Assembly (NCBI GenBank): GCA_039621445.1
Contig: CP154956.1
Coordinates: 6,570,170 to 6,634,169, forward strand
From: Euglena gracilis
Taxonomy: Eukaryota > Euglenida > Euglenophyceae > Euglenales
DNA length: 64,000 nucleotides
Direction of reading: 5' to 3'
Shown: in pieces, positions 42,881 through 56,688 of the stretch
Position numbering within the stretch: position 1 is the stretch's first letter
How the letters are laid out: each line of letters opens with the position of its first letter
Notes under the pieces: model-generated
Database searches by the model: none
Told to the model about the DNA's origin: nothing
Seen by the model: the letters and a program-made list of their open reading frames with translations, nothing else
Translations under genes and position numbers: made by a program

Positions 42881-43553
42881 ATTGATGATTGATGGGTCAA
42901 GAGGGTTTATTGGGTGGTGGATTTCAATCGGATGACCAGGGGTCTGGAAATAATTCCCGCTGTGCAACAGTTCAGCAGGGGGGGGGGAATGCGTTTCGCA
43001 TTTTTTCGCATTATTTCAAATTTTCCAAAAATGCGCATTTTTGCGCATTTTTTCGCATTTTTTGCGCATTTTTTCGTTTTTTTCAGCACATTTTTTTGCT
43101 TTTTGGCACATTTTTTTGTGATTTTCCAAAATTTTCATATTTTTTGACCATTTTTGCAATTTTTTGCAAAAATTTGAAATTTTTGACTTTTTTTGAAACG
43201 TACATTTTTCTCATTATTCTACATAATTTCTTCAAATCTGGTGCCATTTTTGCATGTTTTGGGGTAATTTTTGCATTTTTGTGATTTTTGCGCATTTTTC
43301 CTCGGATTTTGCACATTTTTGCGCATTTTTTCCAAAAATGCGCATTTTTTGCGCATTTTTTTGCGCATTTTTGCGCATTTTTTCCGAGGCCGGGCGAGCG
43401 CATTTCCCCCCCCCCCCCTGAGTTCAGTGTGGGTTTGAATGTTGACCCAGGCCATGGTTTTTGGGTTAAACGGTGCTGAAACCAGATAGGACACCCCATG
43501 TGTGCCCCCCACTGTTGGACAAGAAGGGGGTCAAGGGAAACAGGATACAAAAG
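42881..43553. other. 3' region of the transporter gene
   Basis: Presumed 3' UTR and intergenic sequence up to the gap. It is mostly a family-D MITE; no poly(A) signal can be named and no second gene is seen. Confidence 0.5.
42976..43419. mobile_element. Family-D MITE, CAG...CTG ends, exact 7-bp target duplication
   Basis: CAGGGGGGGGGGAATGCG ... GCGCATTTCCCCC-run-CTG, with AGTTCAG on both sides (42969-42975, 43420-43426). Interior is TTTTTGCGCATTTTTT runs. Confidence 0.82.
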
Positions 43554-43566
43554 NNNNNNNNNNNNN
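43554..43566. other. Assembly gap (13 N)
   Basis: The bases are unresolved. Sequence directly after it matches position 21492 onward, whereas sequence before it belongs downstream of the transporter gene, so the join is suspect. Confidence 1.
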
Positions 43567-44072
43567 TTTGTACAGGGGTCCTCCCCCCCCCAAGTTCCGG
43601 GGACCCCAAATGCAACCAAAATTTTTTCTTCCTCGGCGCTTCGCGCTGGCAGACTTATGTTTTTAGCGTCTGTTTTTATTAATTTGGATGAAAACTCACC
43701 TGAAAACGCAATTTTGGGCACTTTTGTGGCCCCTCAAAAATACCATTCCATTCCCCCTCCCCTCTCACCCTGCCCCCCCCACCAGGCCCCCGCGTTTCCG
43801 GGGGTGCCAATTTTCAGGTCAAATTTTTCTTTTGGTTCTTTCGGCGCTGAAGGTTTTTTCTTTGAGCAGATGCCATGGAGGGTGGGGAGTCGACCCCCCC
43901 CCCACCTCCCGGCCGCTTATTTTTTAGGGCTTTTCCTCGGTTTTTTTGATTTTCCAGGTTTTGTTTTTTTGTTTTTAATCTAACCAGGGTGGGGTCAAAG
44001 GGATTCATTAAATTGATGTCTGATTCTGGCTGCTTTCGCACCCCAGTCCAAATCAGGTATGCCTGTGGCAAG

Positions 44073-44239
44073 TGAAGTACATCGTCGGTTACAACACTCA
44101 TCCTGGCCCCCCCAACGTCACCAACACCACAAAGATAACGACCGTCCTGGTCAATGTCACTAACCTGACGACCAATGTCACCAAGATTTGGTCCCTTCTG
44201 TCGTATTCCCCTTCCCATGTTGACGACAGACTGGTCAGA
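44073..44239 (+). CDS. Copy 2 exon 7
   Basis: As copy 1 except VKYIVGYN for VKYIFGYN and two synonymous changes. Border |TGACAG retained. Confidence 0.8.
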
Positions 44240-47200
44240 TGACAGGTTTTCAGACCACTGATTTCGGCCTCTTTACAAGGTTAAAGACATCCCGCAGATG
44301 GTTTTCAATCAGCATCTTTTTTTGGGGATGTTGTTCAATGGGGTTGAACGGACACTTTCGGCTTTCTACTCCCCAGGGGGTGGTCAGGTTCGGTGGCAGG
44401 GCATTTTTTTAAAGACCCCTGGGCCAGACCCTCCCCCCCCCTACCTCAAGGGCCTTGTGGATCCCCCGCCAGAGGCGGGTTTTTGGCATTTTTTTTTTTT
44501 TTTCGGCACACCTCCCCCCCCCCAGGGGGCAGGGGGTACCGTGGTGGGGGGGTGGGGGTGCTGTTTGGGGGTGGGTTGTGCGGCTCCGGTGCCAAATGCG
44601 CCGAGGGACATTCTGTGTTGGTCTGTCTGGGTCGGTTCGGGGAAGGGTGCCCCAGCCCTGCGCAGTGGCACCAGGCAACCCTCCACAAGGTTGCTGTAGG
44701 TGTGCCAAATCATCGTTGTCGGAATTCCCATGTGGCCCAGAGTTTGGCTGATCCCCACTCCTGCACAGAATGAACCAACGCCCGCTGGTCAACACGACGA
44801 AGACCACCATCACCACCACCTCAAAGGCCACCAGTGTTAGTTTTCCTCGCGATGACCCCGTCCAAGGGTTCTTGCGATCGGCAGTTTGTGGAGAAAGGCA
44901 TCTCTGGACTCAACCCCGTCATCCCTCCTCCCCGGCATTTTGCATTCCATCGATGGTCTTTGGGGGGGTCGCCCGTTTCGCGAGTAAAGGCAAATGAATA
45001 TAAATTAACAAATCAATGGTAGAAGAAGTAATAATAAGAAATTACCATTGCAATGTGTGTGTCGTTATCATACAATCACTTAGTCACTGGCCGACCCCCC
45101 CCCTCCCCCCCCCCCCCCCCCCCCCCGGGGGGGGGTGGCTGTTTTTTTCAGAGTGACTGACTGGGTTTTGGCCCGGACCCCCCCCCCCCCGGGGGGCGGG
45201 GGGGGTCGGAAAACCCCCCGTGACCCCCGCCGCCGAGGCGCTGTAAAAAAATTTGTCTTTTTTTATTATGTTTTTGGTCAAAATTCCTTTGGATTCCAGA
45301 GTGGCCCACCCCCCGGGGGGGGGGGGGGGCAGTGACTGACTGGTTTCCCGAAAAAAGTGATTGACTGGTTTTCGAAGAGTGGAGTGATCCCCCCTCCTCC
45401 CCTCTGGGGGTCGGTGAAAAATTGATGGTCGTTATCCTTCGGGGTGGTGTGTGTATCATCAATAAAGTAGTGTACCATTGCGGCATTGCGTGTCATTGCG
45501 CACAATTCAGGCTTCTTTTTAAGTCAGAAGACCCTGAGGGGGGAGGGGCGGGTGGGGAGGGCCGGGCCCGACCCCCCCCCACCCGGGGGGTCCTGTGCCG
45601 GAGGCGCCGAAATTTTTTGAAAATTGCCTTTAACGGGCCCGATTTTGGGGGTCCCCGCCCGCCCCCCCCCCCCCCCGGGGGGGGCCCCGGCAAACCCGGG
45701 GGGGGGGGGGGACCCCCGGAGTTCATATAAAGAGGGCGTAAAAGGTGTAGGTGGGGGTGTCCCCCACCCGGGGGGTCCGGGTCGGGAGGGGGGTCCGAAC
45801 CCCCCCCTCAAGGCTTCCCATCCATCCCTGGTGGGTCAAGACTCCGCTCCCCCCTCCCCTCAGGTCCTAAACAACCTCTTCTCCTCATGTTTTCCTGTAA
45901 TGCATGCTGTGTTATTGAACGTTCGACCATTTACCATTTTGAGTGATGCCCCCCTCCCAACCACAGCAGCAGGATGAGATTCCTTTTAGCCCTCCCCAGA
46001 AAAACAAGGCCCTTCCAAAAATAGAACCCCTTGAAGGTTAAGCCCAATACAACCCAGATTTTATTTTGTTATCTGGGGGATTACAGACTGAGCCATGGCC
46101 ACGGCTAGTGGCTTGGTGGGGAGGGTGATTGTGTTTATTTTTTGAAGGTGGCAAACAACATTATCGAGGTATCCCCAAAAACAAGAAACAACTTTTTTCT
46201 TTTCCCTGCGAGACGCTCCAAATCCAACTCACATCACCCCATGCTTTGAGTCTTTTTGCCGGAACCCTGCCCCCATTTACCTCCAGCTGAGAAGCCTGCT
46301 GGGTTCGGAGTGGACACCCTATTTCCAGTGGCGTGTCCAGGCCACTGCATTTCATTTTCCCATGTCAAGCTTCAGTCAGGAAAATTGCCGTTGGTTATCA
46401 TGTGAGCACAAAAAAACAGCATAAGCACGTAGTTTTTGGATGTTAAATCTTGTATTCTTGGCATCCCCTTGGGTGCCGGGGGGAAAAACTTGTACCGGAA
46501 AAAATGTTGTGGGAATATTCTCCCACAACATTTTTTCCGGTACAAGTTTCGAAAATTTGTCCAGGATTTTTCCCGCCTTTTTAAGGATCCGTCCAGGATT
46601 TTTCCCGGCAGATTTAAGGAAAGTCCAATTTCCTCCAGTGAATGACCCCCCAAAAAAACCTTCGGCGCTGCGCGCCGATTTGCAGCAGGAATATTTCTTC
46701 CTCTCAGGAATCGGTGTTGTTCCCAACCGCCCCAAACCCCTTTGAAGCCCACAGCGTGCACTCCGCCCCAAAGAGACCCTGTGCATAAGTTGTGTGCCAG
46801 AAACCGCTTCGTGTCTGTCAACAGGGCAGTCTTATCACCCCAGCGGAATGAACGCTTTCTGTTTGGTTTCACCACGTGCAGCCATGCTTTCTCATTCATT
46901 CATTGTTGGTCGGCACAAAACCTGGGCGGTTTTTTTCCCAGCTGTCTAATATTTTTTCCCACCTGGTTTAAGCGAGCGTTCAGGATTTTTCCCAGCATTT
47001 TAAGGAGTCGTCCAATGGTTTTCCCGGCAGAATTTTTCCCGTCGGCAATTGTTCCCGGTCAGATTTTTTCCCCCCCGGTATGAGGATTGATTGACCCCCA
47101 CCCACCTGGGCAAATTCTTTCACCGCCAAAGCCGCAGGAGGAAAATTTGACCTAACAACAGCACCGGAAATAGTGGAAGGGTTCGGGTCACCACCCACCA

Positions 47201-50200
47201 CCCAACCAGCAGGGTTTTCACATCGCACATAGGGGATTCATGATTGAAAAAATTTTTTATCGGCCGATCAAAGTGAACCCGGTGGTGTTTTTTGTGCTAA
47301 AAATTGCCCAGAAAGCCCCATTTCACAAAAAGGTCAGCCCATCTGAACCCTTGGTAAACAAGTGTTTTGCAGGAAGACAGGGTTTTCGGCAAAAGAAGCA
47401 TGGCATCATTTTGGTTTATTCATTGAATGAAAGTGGGGCTGGTGTCCGAAACGAAGCTTCAAGTCAGGTGGATAAACAGTTGTCTGGTGTGGAGTTTGTG
47501 ATGGGCTTTTCTTGCCTCGTCTTCATCATGGCTTTCCGCGGACAGATCCCTTCATCAAGGTTTCATTGCCCTCAGAAACTGTCAGGTTGGGGACATGCGC
47601 AGCCTGTCTCCCATTTAAAAAAAAAGATGTGTATTATTTTTTTCACTCAACAGCTCAATATCCCCTCCCCAAATTGTCATGCCCAAGAACCTGTCAGGGT
47701 CCCTGGTGCTTTCCAACTTGTCAATCTGGGAAGTAATCAGTGGCCGAGTAGGCCAAGTAGGGTTTTTTTAGTCGTGGCCCCGGGGGGGGGGGGGTCGGCC
47801 GAGCCCCCCCCCCCCTCAGGGGGTCCACCCAGAGGGGGGTGGGACATACTTTTCGGCGCCAAAGATTTTCGAAAAGCTTTTTTTTTAGCACTGCGCGATT
47901 TTTCGGCCATTTTTTTGTGGGTTCCCCGGGACCCCCCCTTCCCCCCAGTCTCAAAAAAAAAGACTTTTGACCCCAGGTGGGGGCAGACCTATGTTAGTGT
48001 GTATCGGCGAAAAAAATGTGTCGGTGTGTATTGGCAAAAAAAATTGTGTATCGGTCTTAGCGGACGAATTCGCACTCAAGCTTTTTTATTTTTATTTGCG
48101 CATTTGCGCAAATTTCCGAATTTTTTTCATTCTTCTTTGATTCGGCTGTATGGCCCCGGGGGGTTTGAAAACACGTTGACAAGAGAGTGCAAAAAATGAG
48201 CGAAATTCTGATTTTGGCGGTATGACCCCCGGGACTTTGGCGAAAAATGGTGTTTTTGGGGGGTCTGAAAATGGACTTTGTACGTCGATACCCCCGGGAC
48301 CTTGCCGGCCAAAAGGGAAAAAATGACAAAAAAGCGGCAAAGGAACGGGACCTTTGCTGCCCTTGTTCCTTCTTTCGGCTGTGTCCCCGGGTGTGCCCGA
48401 GCTGCCGGTGGTGTGCGTCCTGGGTGTTTGCCAGACTACTTTGCTTGCGACGCCGTGGTGTGGTGTGTTTGGTGCGTCTGTTGAAGCGCGGGGGTGTGAG
48501 GGTGTGGTGTGACCGAGCGGGAAGGAGGGACGCAGTGAGAGGAAGGCAAGTGTGGGGTGTTTGACAAGGGAAGCGCAGGGGGGAAGAAATAGGGTCCGCA
48601 GGGAATGAAGGGGACGGGTGTCTCTCACCCGGCTTATACCCGGGATCCGCACAACCAGTTGTGTGGCAAAGAACCCAGCGGAAGAAGCCCAACACTGGAA
48701 GGACAAAATTGTGTTTATTTTCGCAAATGCGCGCACCAACATGTTTATGTTTATTTGCACAATTACGCAAATAAACATAAACATGTCTTTCAAGTTTTGG
48801 GCTTTAGTACCCATGAACTGACGCCGTCGAAAAAAGGCGTGACAAAGGAGCCGTGAGTGCGCAGACCAACGGGCCGTCCAGTTGGTGGGTTTGTCACACT
48901 GTTTGTTGACGCGCAAGCTTATGGGCGCAAATGCGCGCACAAACACAAATTATATTTTATGCGCGCATTTGCGCAAATGCACAAACAAACATGTTCTCTG
49001 TTTATTTGCGCAAATGCGCAAATAAACACAAAGAAGAACGGTGTGACGGAAACACAACCGTCAAACACCAACAGCAGATGTGGTGCATTTGCGCATTTGC
49101 ACACATCACGTTGTTTGTGGGTGCAAATGCGCAAATAAACCGCATGAAGAAACTGCATAATTTACATCTGGTTTATTTGCGCATTTGCGAACACAGACAA
49201 CATGATGCGCACAAATGCGCTAATAAACAACCAATGGAGGAGTAAAAAGCGACTTCATTTGGCCCTCCAACAGCCACCCTTAGTGGCTTCTGAATGGGCT
49301 CAACCAAAATGACCACATGACCGTCTCCTCCGGCATATGGTGTTATGGTGCCGTTTCTGAACCATTGACAGGTCCCACAAAAGATGGGGACAGCGGATCT
49401 CCTGAAGGTGGGTGCACAGCTACCCAGTAACAGTGCATGTCCACCGGCACCGATTTTAGGATCCCAAGGGCCCTGCCACTGGCCCGCGGCCTCGGCTCCG
49501 CTGCTGCAGCCACATGAGCTGCTGATGCTTCAGCACTCACCAGATCGGCATCCATCTCCCTGGTGCAACAACACCCAGCTTTGGCGGCCACGTTATACCC
49601 CGCCACCGGGGCGTGATGATGGGGTATGATGTGGTGCCAGTGCATGGCAACCAGCAGCCGGAGAAAGGTAGCCCTCAAACACCCGTTACTTTGGGTTCAA
49701 GGAAGCGGTGAACCTTTACCACTGGATTGGGTGCATCAAAGCGGTGGGACTCACTCCCCCCGAATTATGCACAAAATCTGGTGTGTTTTACGTATTTCAA
49801 GGGGAAAATGATGGAGAAGAACCAGAAAACGGACTCCGGCCGGACACATCCCGGGTATTTTCAGGTGCCAGATTTTGATTTCTTGCAACGCAGTCCTGTT
49901 GCACAAAAGGTGTTGAACAGTCACAGGTCGTTTGCACGTCATCAATTCATTACGTTTAACTGCCAAACAGATGACGCCAAAGGAACAGGCCGTTCGAGCT
50001 GGGGAACAGCAGTGCAAATGTACACACATAAGACAGGCAAATTATGGCTTGTCACATGCCGTGTCCCAGTGAACATTACACACTGCCCCTGACCACAAAT
50101 TTCATCGCCACGTAATCGTGGTGCAAATCAATGGTTGGCGTAAGGAATTGCGTTCGCCAGCTGTCACGGAGGAGGAGATAGCATCGCACATTTGCGCAAG

Positions 50201-53200
50201 TAGCACACAACTTTGTTTGTGTGCGTTACGACTCGCTCAAACACATCATTTTGAAGCGGTTTATTAAATGTTTATTTGCGCATTTGCGCAAATGCGCGCA
50301 CAAATGTAATTGTATTTATTTGCACAACTGCGCGCACCAGCACGCCCATCACGTTTTAAAACCCTGTACGGTCATGGTCCTCATTGGTGTCATTTAACAT
50401 GGAAATAAAATACATGTTTATTTGTGCATTTGCGCAAATAAACATAATTTTGTTGGTGCGTGCATTTGCGCAAATGCGCACACCAAAAAATTTGGTTCTG
50501 GATTTATTTGCGCCCACAAATATGTGTTTTTAACATCAGCATTTTACGTTTTATTTGCGCAAATGTGCCCACAAACACAATTGTTTTCATTTGCGCAAAT
50601 GCGCCCATAAACACAAATCAGTTGCGTGACAGCTGGCTGAGTAGTTTGTAGTGTGTGATCTAATGAGGCTCCGTGTGTTCTTACCGGCGGTGGTAGTATC
50701 CCAGCCAATTCAGCCAGCACTTCAGCACCATGTCATAACAAGGGGTGTGTGCCTCTCTCCTGTTTGACATTCAACAACACCAATCTCACCCTCCGCCCTC
50801 TCTGCGTCACACGGTAAGTAATTTGCGTACCAAACTACCTGGTGTTACTCCCCTCAACAATGGGGTGTCACAGCTCGTAACCTGTTCTCCCTTGTGTCAG
50901 GGTACAGGGTCCAGGAATTTCGTAGAATTTGCGCAAATGCGCAAATTCTAAAGGAAAAACCCTTCAGTGCGAATTCGGCCGCCTAAGTTGGTTTGTATCG
51001 CCAAAAAAAATTGTGTGTATCGGCAATTTTTTTTACGAAAAGTTGTATTCTTGTCTTCTCGCAAGAACTCCCTTTCTGGGCCGTTTTGCGACGGCTTTTT
51101 GAAATGAAGGATTCGACACCAAAGAGATTTTCCCATTTCTCAGCATTGACGATATGGTTCGGATGGGAATCCCCCCTGGCGTGAGGCGGTTGGTGGAAGA
51201 CGTCAAGAAGGAACTACAAGCAGCACACCTTGACAGATTCTTCAGAAGCTTTACAGGTTGAGCCGGGCATAGTTCTGTGGCAATGGTGTCAAAACATCAA
51301 CCCGTTTTCCCCCTCATTTTTGTAAAAATTTTGTGTGTCGGTGTGTATTGGCAAAAAAAATTGTGTATCGGTGTGTATCATTTCAAATTTTTTTGTGTAT
51401 CGGCAAGAAAAATTTTGTGTATCGGTGTGTATCGTTGATACACATTAAACAGAGGTCTGTGAGCGGGACCTAAAATGGCCTAAAATAAGAAAAATTCTGT
51501 TGCAACAGTTTTTTTTTTGTGAACAGCTGCAGCCGTTGACGTGATGAATCCTGGCACAACCCCGGCGCTGGGGAGCCAAAAATGGCCGATTTTCAAAGGA
51601 CTGTGCCTGGGCACAGGCCGAAATCCGACCACCCCACCCCCCCCGGGGTAGTGCCTGCCTGGGCAGGCACTCACAGGCCTCCGGACCCCCCTCCCCCCCG
51701 GGGGTTCGTAAAAAATAGCCTGGTCTGGACCACCCTCTGTGTGTGGTGTCCTGTGTTTCGGACCGGAGGATTGGGCTGGAGGGAGGGGGGACCCCCCCCT
51801 TTCTGAGGATGGTTCTGGACCCAGGATCACCGCCCTCCACCCCCGCGCCAAGATCCTCGGCTATTTCGGCCCCCTGCTGGTCGTCATCATCACCACCGCG
51901 CTGACCTACAGCTACCGCTGGGACTTGGCCCCGATGAACAACCAGGGTGGAGTCCTCGGTGAACCCTGCCTAAATCGATTCCACACATGCCCACCCGTTG
52001 TGTTTCAAAATTATTGATTAAAAATGAGCCTCCCTGTGTGCTGGCCGAAATGACAAATAGCCAAGAGACTGGTAGCTGCGTATCATTTTTCATTCATCAT
52101 CCAATTCATTGGATCACAGTGCGGTGAAGCGGATCTCTTTCTCACTCTGTAACGCCCGGATAACCTGACTCTCGGCTGTCCACAACCCCACTCCTCCCCT
52201 CAGGAACCCCCCAAAAATTATTCCCCAGCGCTTTGTGCTGGAAAACATTTGTTTCCAAGTACGTTTTAGCCAGGCCTTTGTTTAAGGGTTCGCAGTGCCC
52301 CCTCCGGGGGGGGATGGACTGCAGCTAGTCCAAATCTGGCCAGTGAAAATTCTAGTGGACCCTCTGGGAAGGGGGGGGCTCCGCTGGCAGGGTTGCTACC
52401 GGGGGGGGGGGGGGATTGGATGCCGAAAAAATTGATTGGGAGAAAATTGGCGCACAGAAATCCTGCCAAATTTTTCCGGGCCTTTTTTGAAAATCCTGCC
52501 TCAAAATTTTGAAAATCACCCTTTTTCCAGTCGTCTTGCACACAAAACCTGCCAATTTTTTCCGGGCCGTTTTCAGGTTTGGCACCAATTTTTTCGGCTT
52601 CCAATTTTGTCGGGTCTAATTTTATCTAGCTTCAATTCCCCCCCCCCCCCGGTAGTGGAATTTTTTCCCAGTGACTGGCCCGAAGCACGAACTTTTTTTG
52701 GGACCCCAAAATGGCCAAAAATGCTCATTTTTGGCTCTTTTTGGACAGTGAAAATCTCGTTTCCACCTCGGAGCACAGCGCAAAGTTTCCCAGTGGGAGG
52801 GGGACCCTCCCCCCCCCCCCCCCGGGAGGAGGGGGGTCCAGTTGATCTATTTTTTCCACCGTCAAGCAAAATGGATCCCCAGTGGACCCCCCAGAGTCTT
52901 TAAGCAATGGCCTGGCTTTAACCCCCGTTTTCATCCCCCCCCCCTGGGTCCAAGCCCCCCCTAATCTTTACCCATATTTCGCCAAAGCACCCCTCACCCC
53001 ACCTTTATCCATCTGTTCTGGTGCTAGACAAACGGGGAGCACGTTCTTGTCAGTTTGTAGAGAAAATCATTTTAAAGCATGGTTTCAGGGAGCGGGGAAA
53101 ACATACACCATGCAGTTTTGCGTTTTTTTTTGTATTTGTTAGGCCCATTTGAGCAAATAGAATATCAATGGTCCATCTCAGCCTCACTCGCAGCATGCTG

Positions 53201-55749
53201 GCTTCAAATGGTTTTTCTGGTGACGAGCAGTTTTTTTTATGCCTTTTTTTTTGCAGTCTTTTGCAGTTTTTTTTTGCAGTTCTGCCAGTTGACCTTATAC
53301 CAGACTCTGACAGGTCCACCCTGCTGCCCTCCGCATCACTGGTGCCATCCCCTCCGGCATCCCGGGGCCCACCGTTGACTGGTTCTTCCCCATCGACAAC
53401 CTCGGCTCAAAAATGATGCTCGCCGTCATCGTACTGCTGATCGACTTGCTTGAGTCCATCTCCATCGCCCGCTCCATGGTTAGGCCCAATTTGCGTTCTT
53501 TACGCATCAGCTTGTGCCGTGGTTCCTGACAAATTTCCCCTTACCACCCTCACAATTTCCTGGCATAGGAAGATGAATGAAATTTGATCTTTCCTGGTTG
53601 GTCGAAACCAGGGACCAACAATTTCACAGGAAGCGATTTTCAAACACAAAAAGGGGAAAGGTGCTTCTTGGGGGGGGTAGGTATTTGCCCTCCCTGTTCA
53701 GTGTTTTATCCCCCACTTTTTCTGAGCACCACATTGTTTAATCACCCCCGCTCATTTTGTGTGCGTTCAAGCCCCCCCCCCCCCGAGATATACCCCCGTC
53801 TGGTTATTATTATTATATTGGCCCCCTGGGCAGATCGGGCTCAACTTGACCCCCCAGCAAAGTATTCTAGGTTCAAAATGCATTACAAGGAATGTTCTCC
53901 CCGCACAAATGTCCTCTTCGCCCGAGGAAGTGGTTGGGAAACATCGAAAACATGCAGGGTGTCTCGAGGACTCATCCAGGTTTGTGACATGTGAGTCCAA
54001 GCATGGGGAAAGCGACACCCCTGGCGAGCCCAACTTGACCCGTATCATTGACCCGAGGGAGTGGGCAAGAGAGATTTCTCGGAAATTTCAAAATTTTGGA
54101 AGCTTTTGAAGCCTGAGTTGGTGAAATACTGTTGATTTTGCAGGGGGGGAATTGCGTTTCTCATTTTTTTGCATTTTTGCGCATTTTTTGCGCATTTTTG
54201 TCAATTTTCAAAAATGCGCATTTTTGCGCATTTTTTTTGCAATCCCCCCCATTTTTGCACACTGTCCATTTTTTTGCGCATTTTTTGCCCAATTCTGCAC
54301 ATTTTCAATTTTTGCGCCTTTTTTGCGCATTTGTTGCACTTATTTGTGCATTTTCAATTTTTGCGCTTTTTTTTGCGCATTTTTTTGCCCAATTTTGCAC
54401 ATTTTTGCATTTTTGCCAATTTTGCTCATTTTGCCATTTTTGCACTTTTTCCCCCCAAATCACATGCTCACCGAATTTTGCCCACGTTCAACTGACCCAT
54501 TTCTGTAACCAACGAACCCATTTTCGCATTTTTTTTTTTGCCAAAATACCTTCATTTCAGCTCATTTCAGCTCTTTTTTTGGTGATTTTGGTTTAACTTT
54601 GTGTTTATTGTTGGAAAGTTGTCCATTCTTTTTTCCCTTAGGTATGTCACAATCTCAGCACATTTTTGCTCATTTTTTTGCGCATTTTTGTGCATTTTTT
54701 CCGAGGGCCGTCCAGCGCATTCCCCCCCTGGATTTTGCATCCAAATGCCTGTCCACCTCCACAATATGGGAATTATTCTTTCCAAGTGCCGGATTCCCCC
54801 CCCCGCCGCTTACCCTTACCCATATTTTGGCAAATTAAGCACCCCATTTTCCGGTTCTGAGACATGCCGACCACCCCCCGGTCGGTGACCCCCCCCCCCT
54901 GGTCGAGCGGCAGATAATAATATATCCGCCGCACAGGGCTGAAAAGGGGGAATCCCGCAAACCAGTTCGGGGTGATGGGCCGGGGCCTTCCCCAGCTCAT
55001 GGTCAAAGGTTTTGGATAGCAGACTTCCAACTGGGGTCTGCTGCCGGCTCAGGTGAACGGCTACCAGTTGAACCCCACCGCAGAGATCCGAGGCCTTGGA
55101 ATTGCCAACATTGTCGGATCATAAACAGGGCTTTTGGCTTATCCCCGACCCCTCTGATTTTAATTGTATGTACCTCCAAGGTGACAGTCTGAGTCAGTCA
55201 ATCACTTAGTCACTGACCGACCCCCCCCCAGGGGGGTGGGTGACTGGTTTTTTCAGCGTGACTGACTGGTTTTTGGCCCAGACCCCCTCCCCCCGGGGGG
55301 TCTGCAAATAAACCACCTGAATAAAGTGACCCGGCGCCAAAGGCGCCGGAAATTTTTTTCCTATGTTTTTGGTCAGATTTCCTTGGATCCCAGAGTGGCC
55401 GAGCCGCCCCCCCCCCCCCCCCGAGGGGGGGTAGTGACTGACTGGTTTCCCCCCCCAAAAAAGTGACTGACTGGTTTTTCGAAGAGTGGAGTGACCCCCC
55501 CCCCTACCCACACCCACCCACCCACCCACGTAATTGAAAAACCCCCTGGGGGTGAACCCACCCACCCAAAACTGGCTGCAACCCCTTGGAAATATTCCGG
55601 CCCGGCTTTTGGTTGGGCCAAGGATTTCCCACGGCGCACCCCGCCACCACAGGGTGCTGCGGTCCAACGGCTCCAACCCACCCACTATCGAAACCTATTT
55701 CTGCAAGTATCTCCTGCAGGTGTTAAATTCGTCTTTGACAAGCCCTTAT

Positions 55750-55813
<64 letters not shown>

Positions 55814-55814
55814 T

Positions 55815-55845
<31 letters not shown>

Positions 55846-55881
55846 AATATATAGATATATATATATATATAGATATAATAG

Positions 55882-55912
<31 letters not shown>

Positions 55913-56644
55913 GGCAAGACTAACTCACTGCCCCCCCCCCCCGGGGGGGGAGGGCCCAGTAGTTTTTCCTACCGGGGACTTCGGCCGCCCAGGTAAAACT
56001 ACTGGGACCCCCCCTTGGTTTCCCTGGGGAAACCGATCTATTGCGGGTAACTTTTTTTTTTTCCGGCGGGGTTATTATGGGGTTATTTTCAGGATTAGGG
56101 TTAGGGTTAGGTTTCTGGATTAGGGTTAGGGTTCGGGTGAAGGGTTGGGGATGGGGGAAATTCGGCGGTTGGACCGGATTTCGGCCGAATCTGGGACGAA
56201 TTTCCGGTCCATTCTTTTATGTGAATTCCGACCCGATTTCGGCCTAACTTTTTCCCTAAATCGTAACCCTAACCCTATTCCTTATTTTAACCCCAACCCC
56301 GATCCCGGAACCAGCGGAAATACGGCGCGTCGGGGCGCGAAAACCAGAATTTGGAGTTGGTGAAAGAAGTGGGACCCCCGCCCCCAGGTTAAACTACTGG
56401 GCCCTCCCCCCGGGGGGGGGGGCAGTGAGTTAGTCTTGCCATATATATATATATAGATATATATATTATATAGAGATATATAGATATATATATATATATA
56501 GAGAGATATATCAGAGATATATATATATATAATATATATCTATATATATCTATATATCTATATCTATATATCTCTATATATACATATATCTATATATATA
56601 TCTATATCTACCTACCTATCTATCTCTATCTATCTCTACCTATC

Positions 56645-56688
<44 letters not shown>

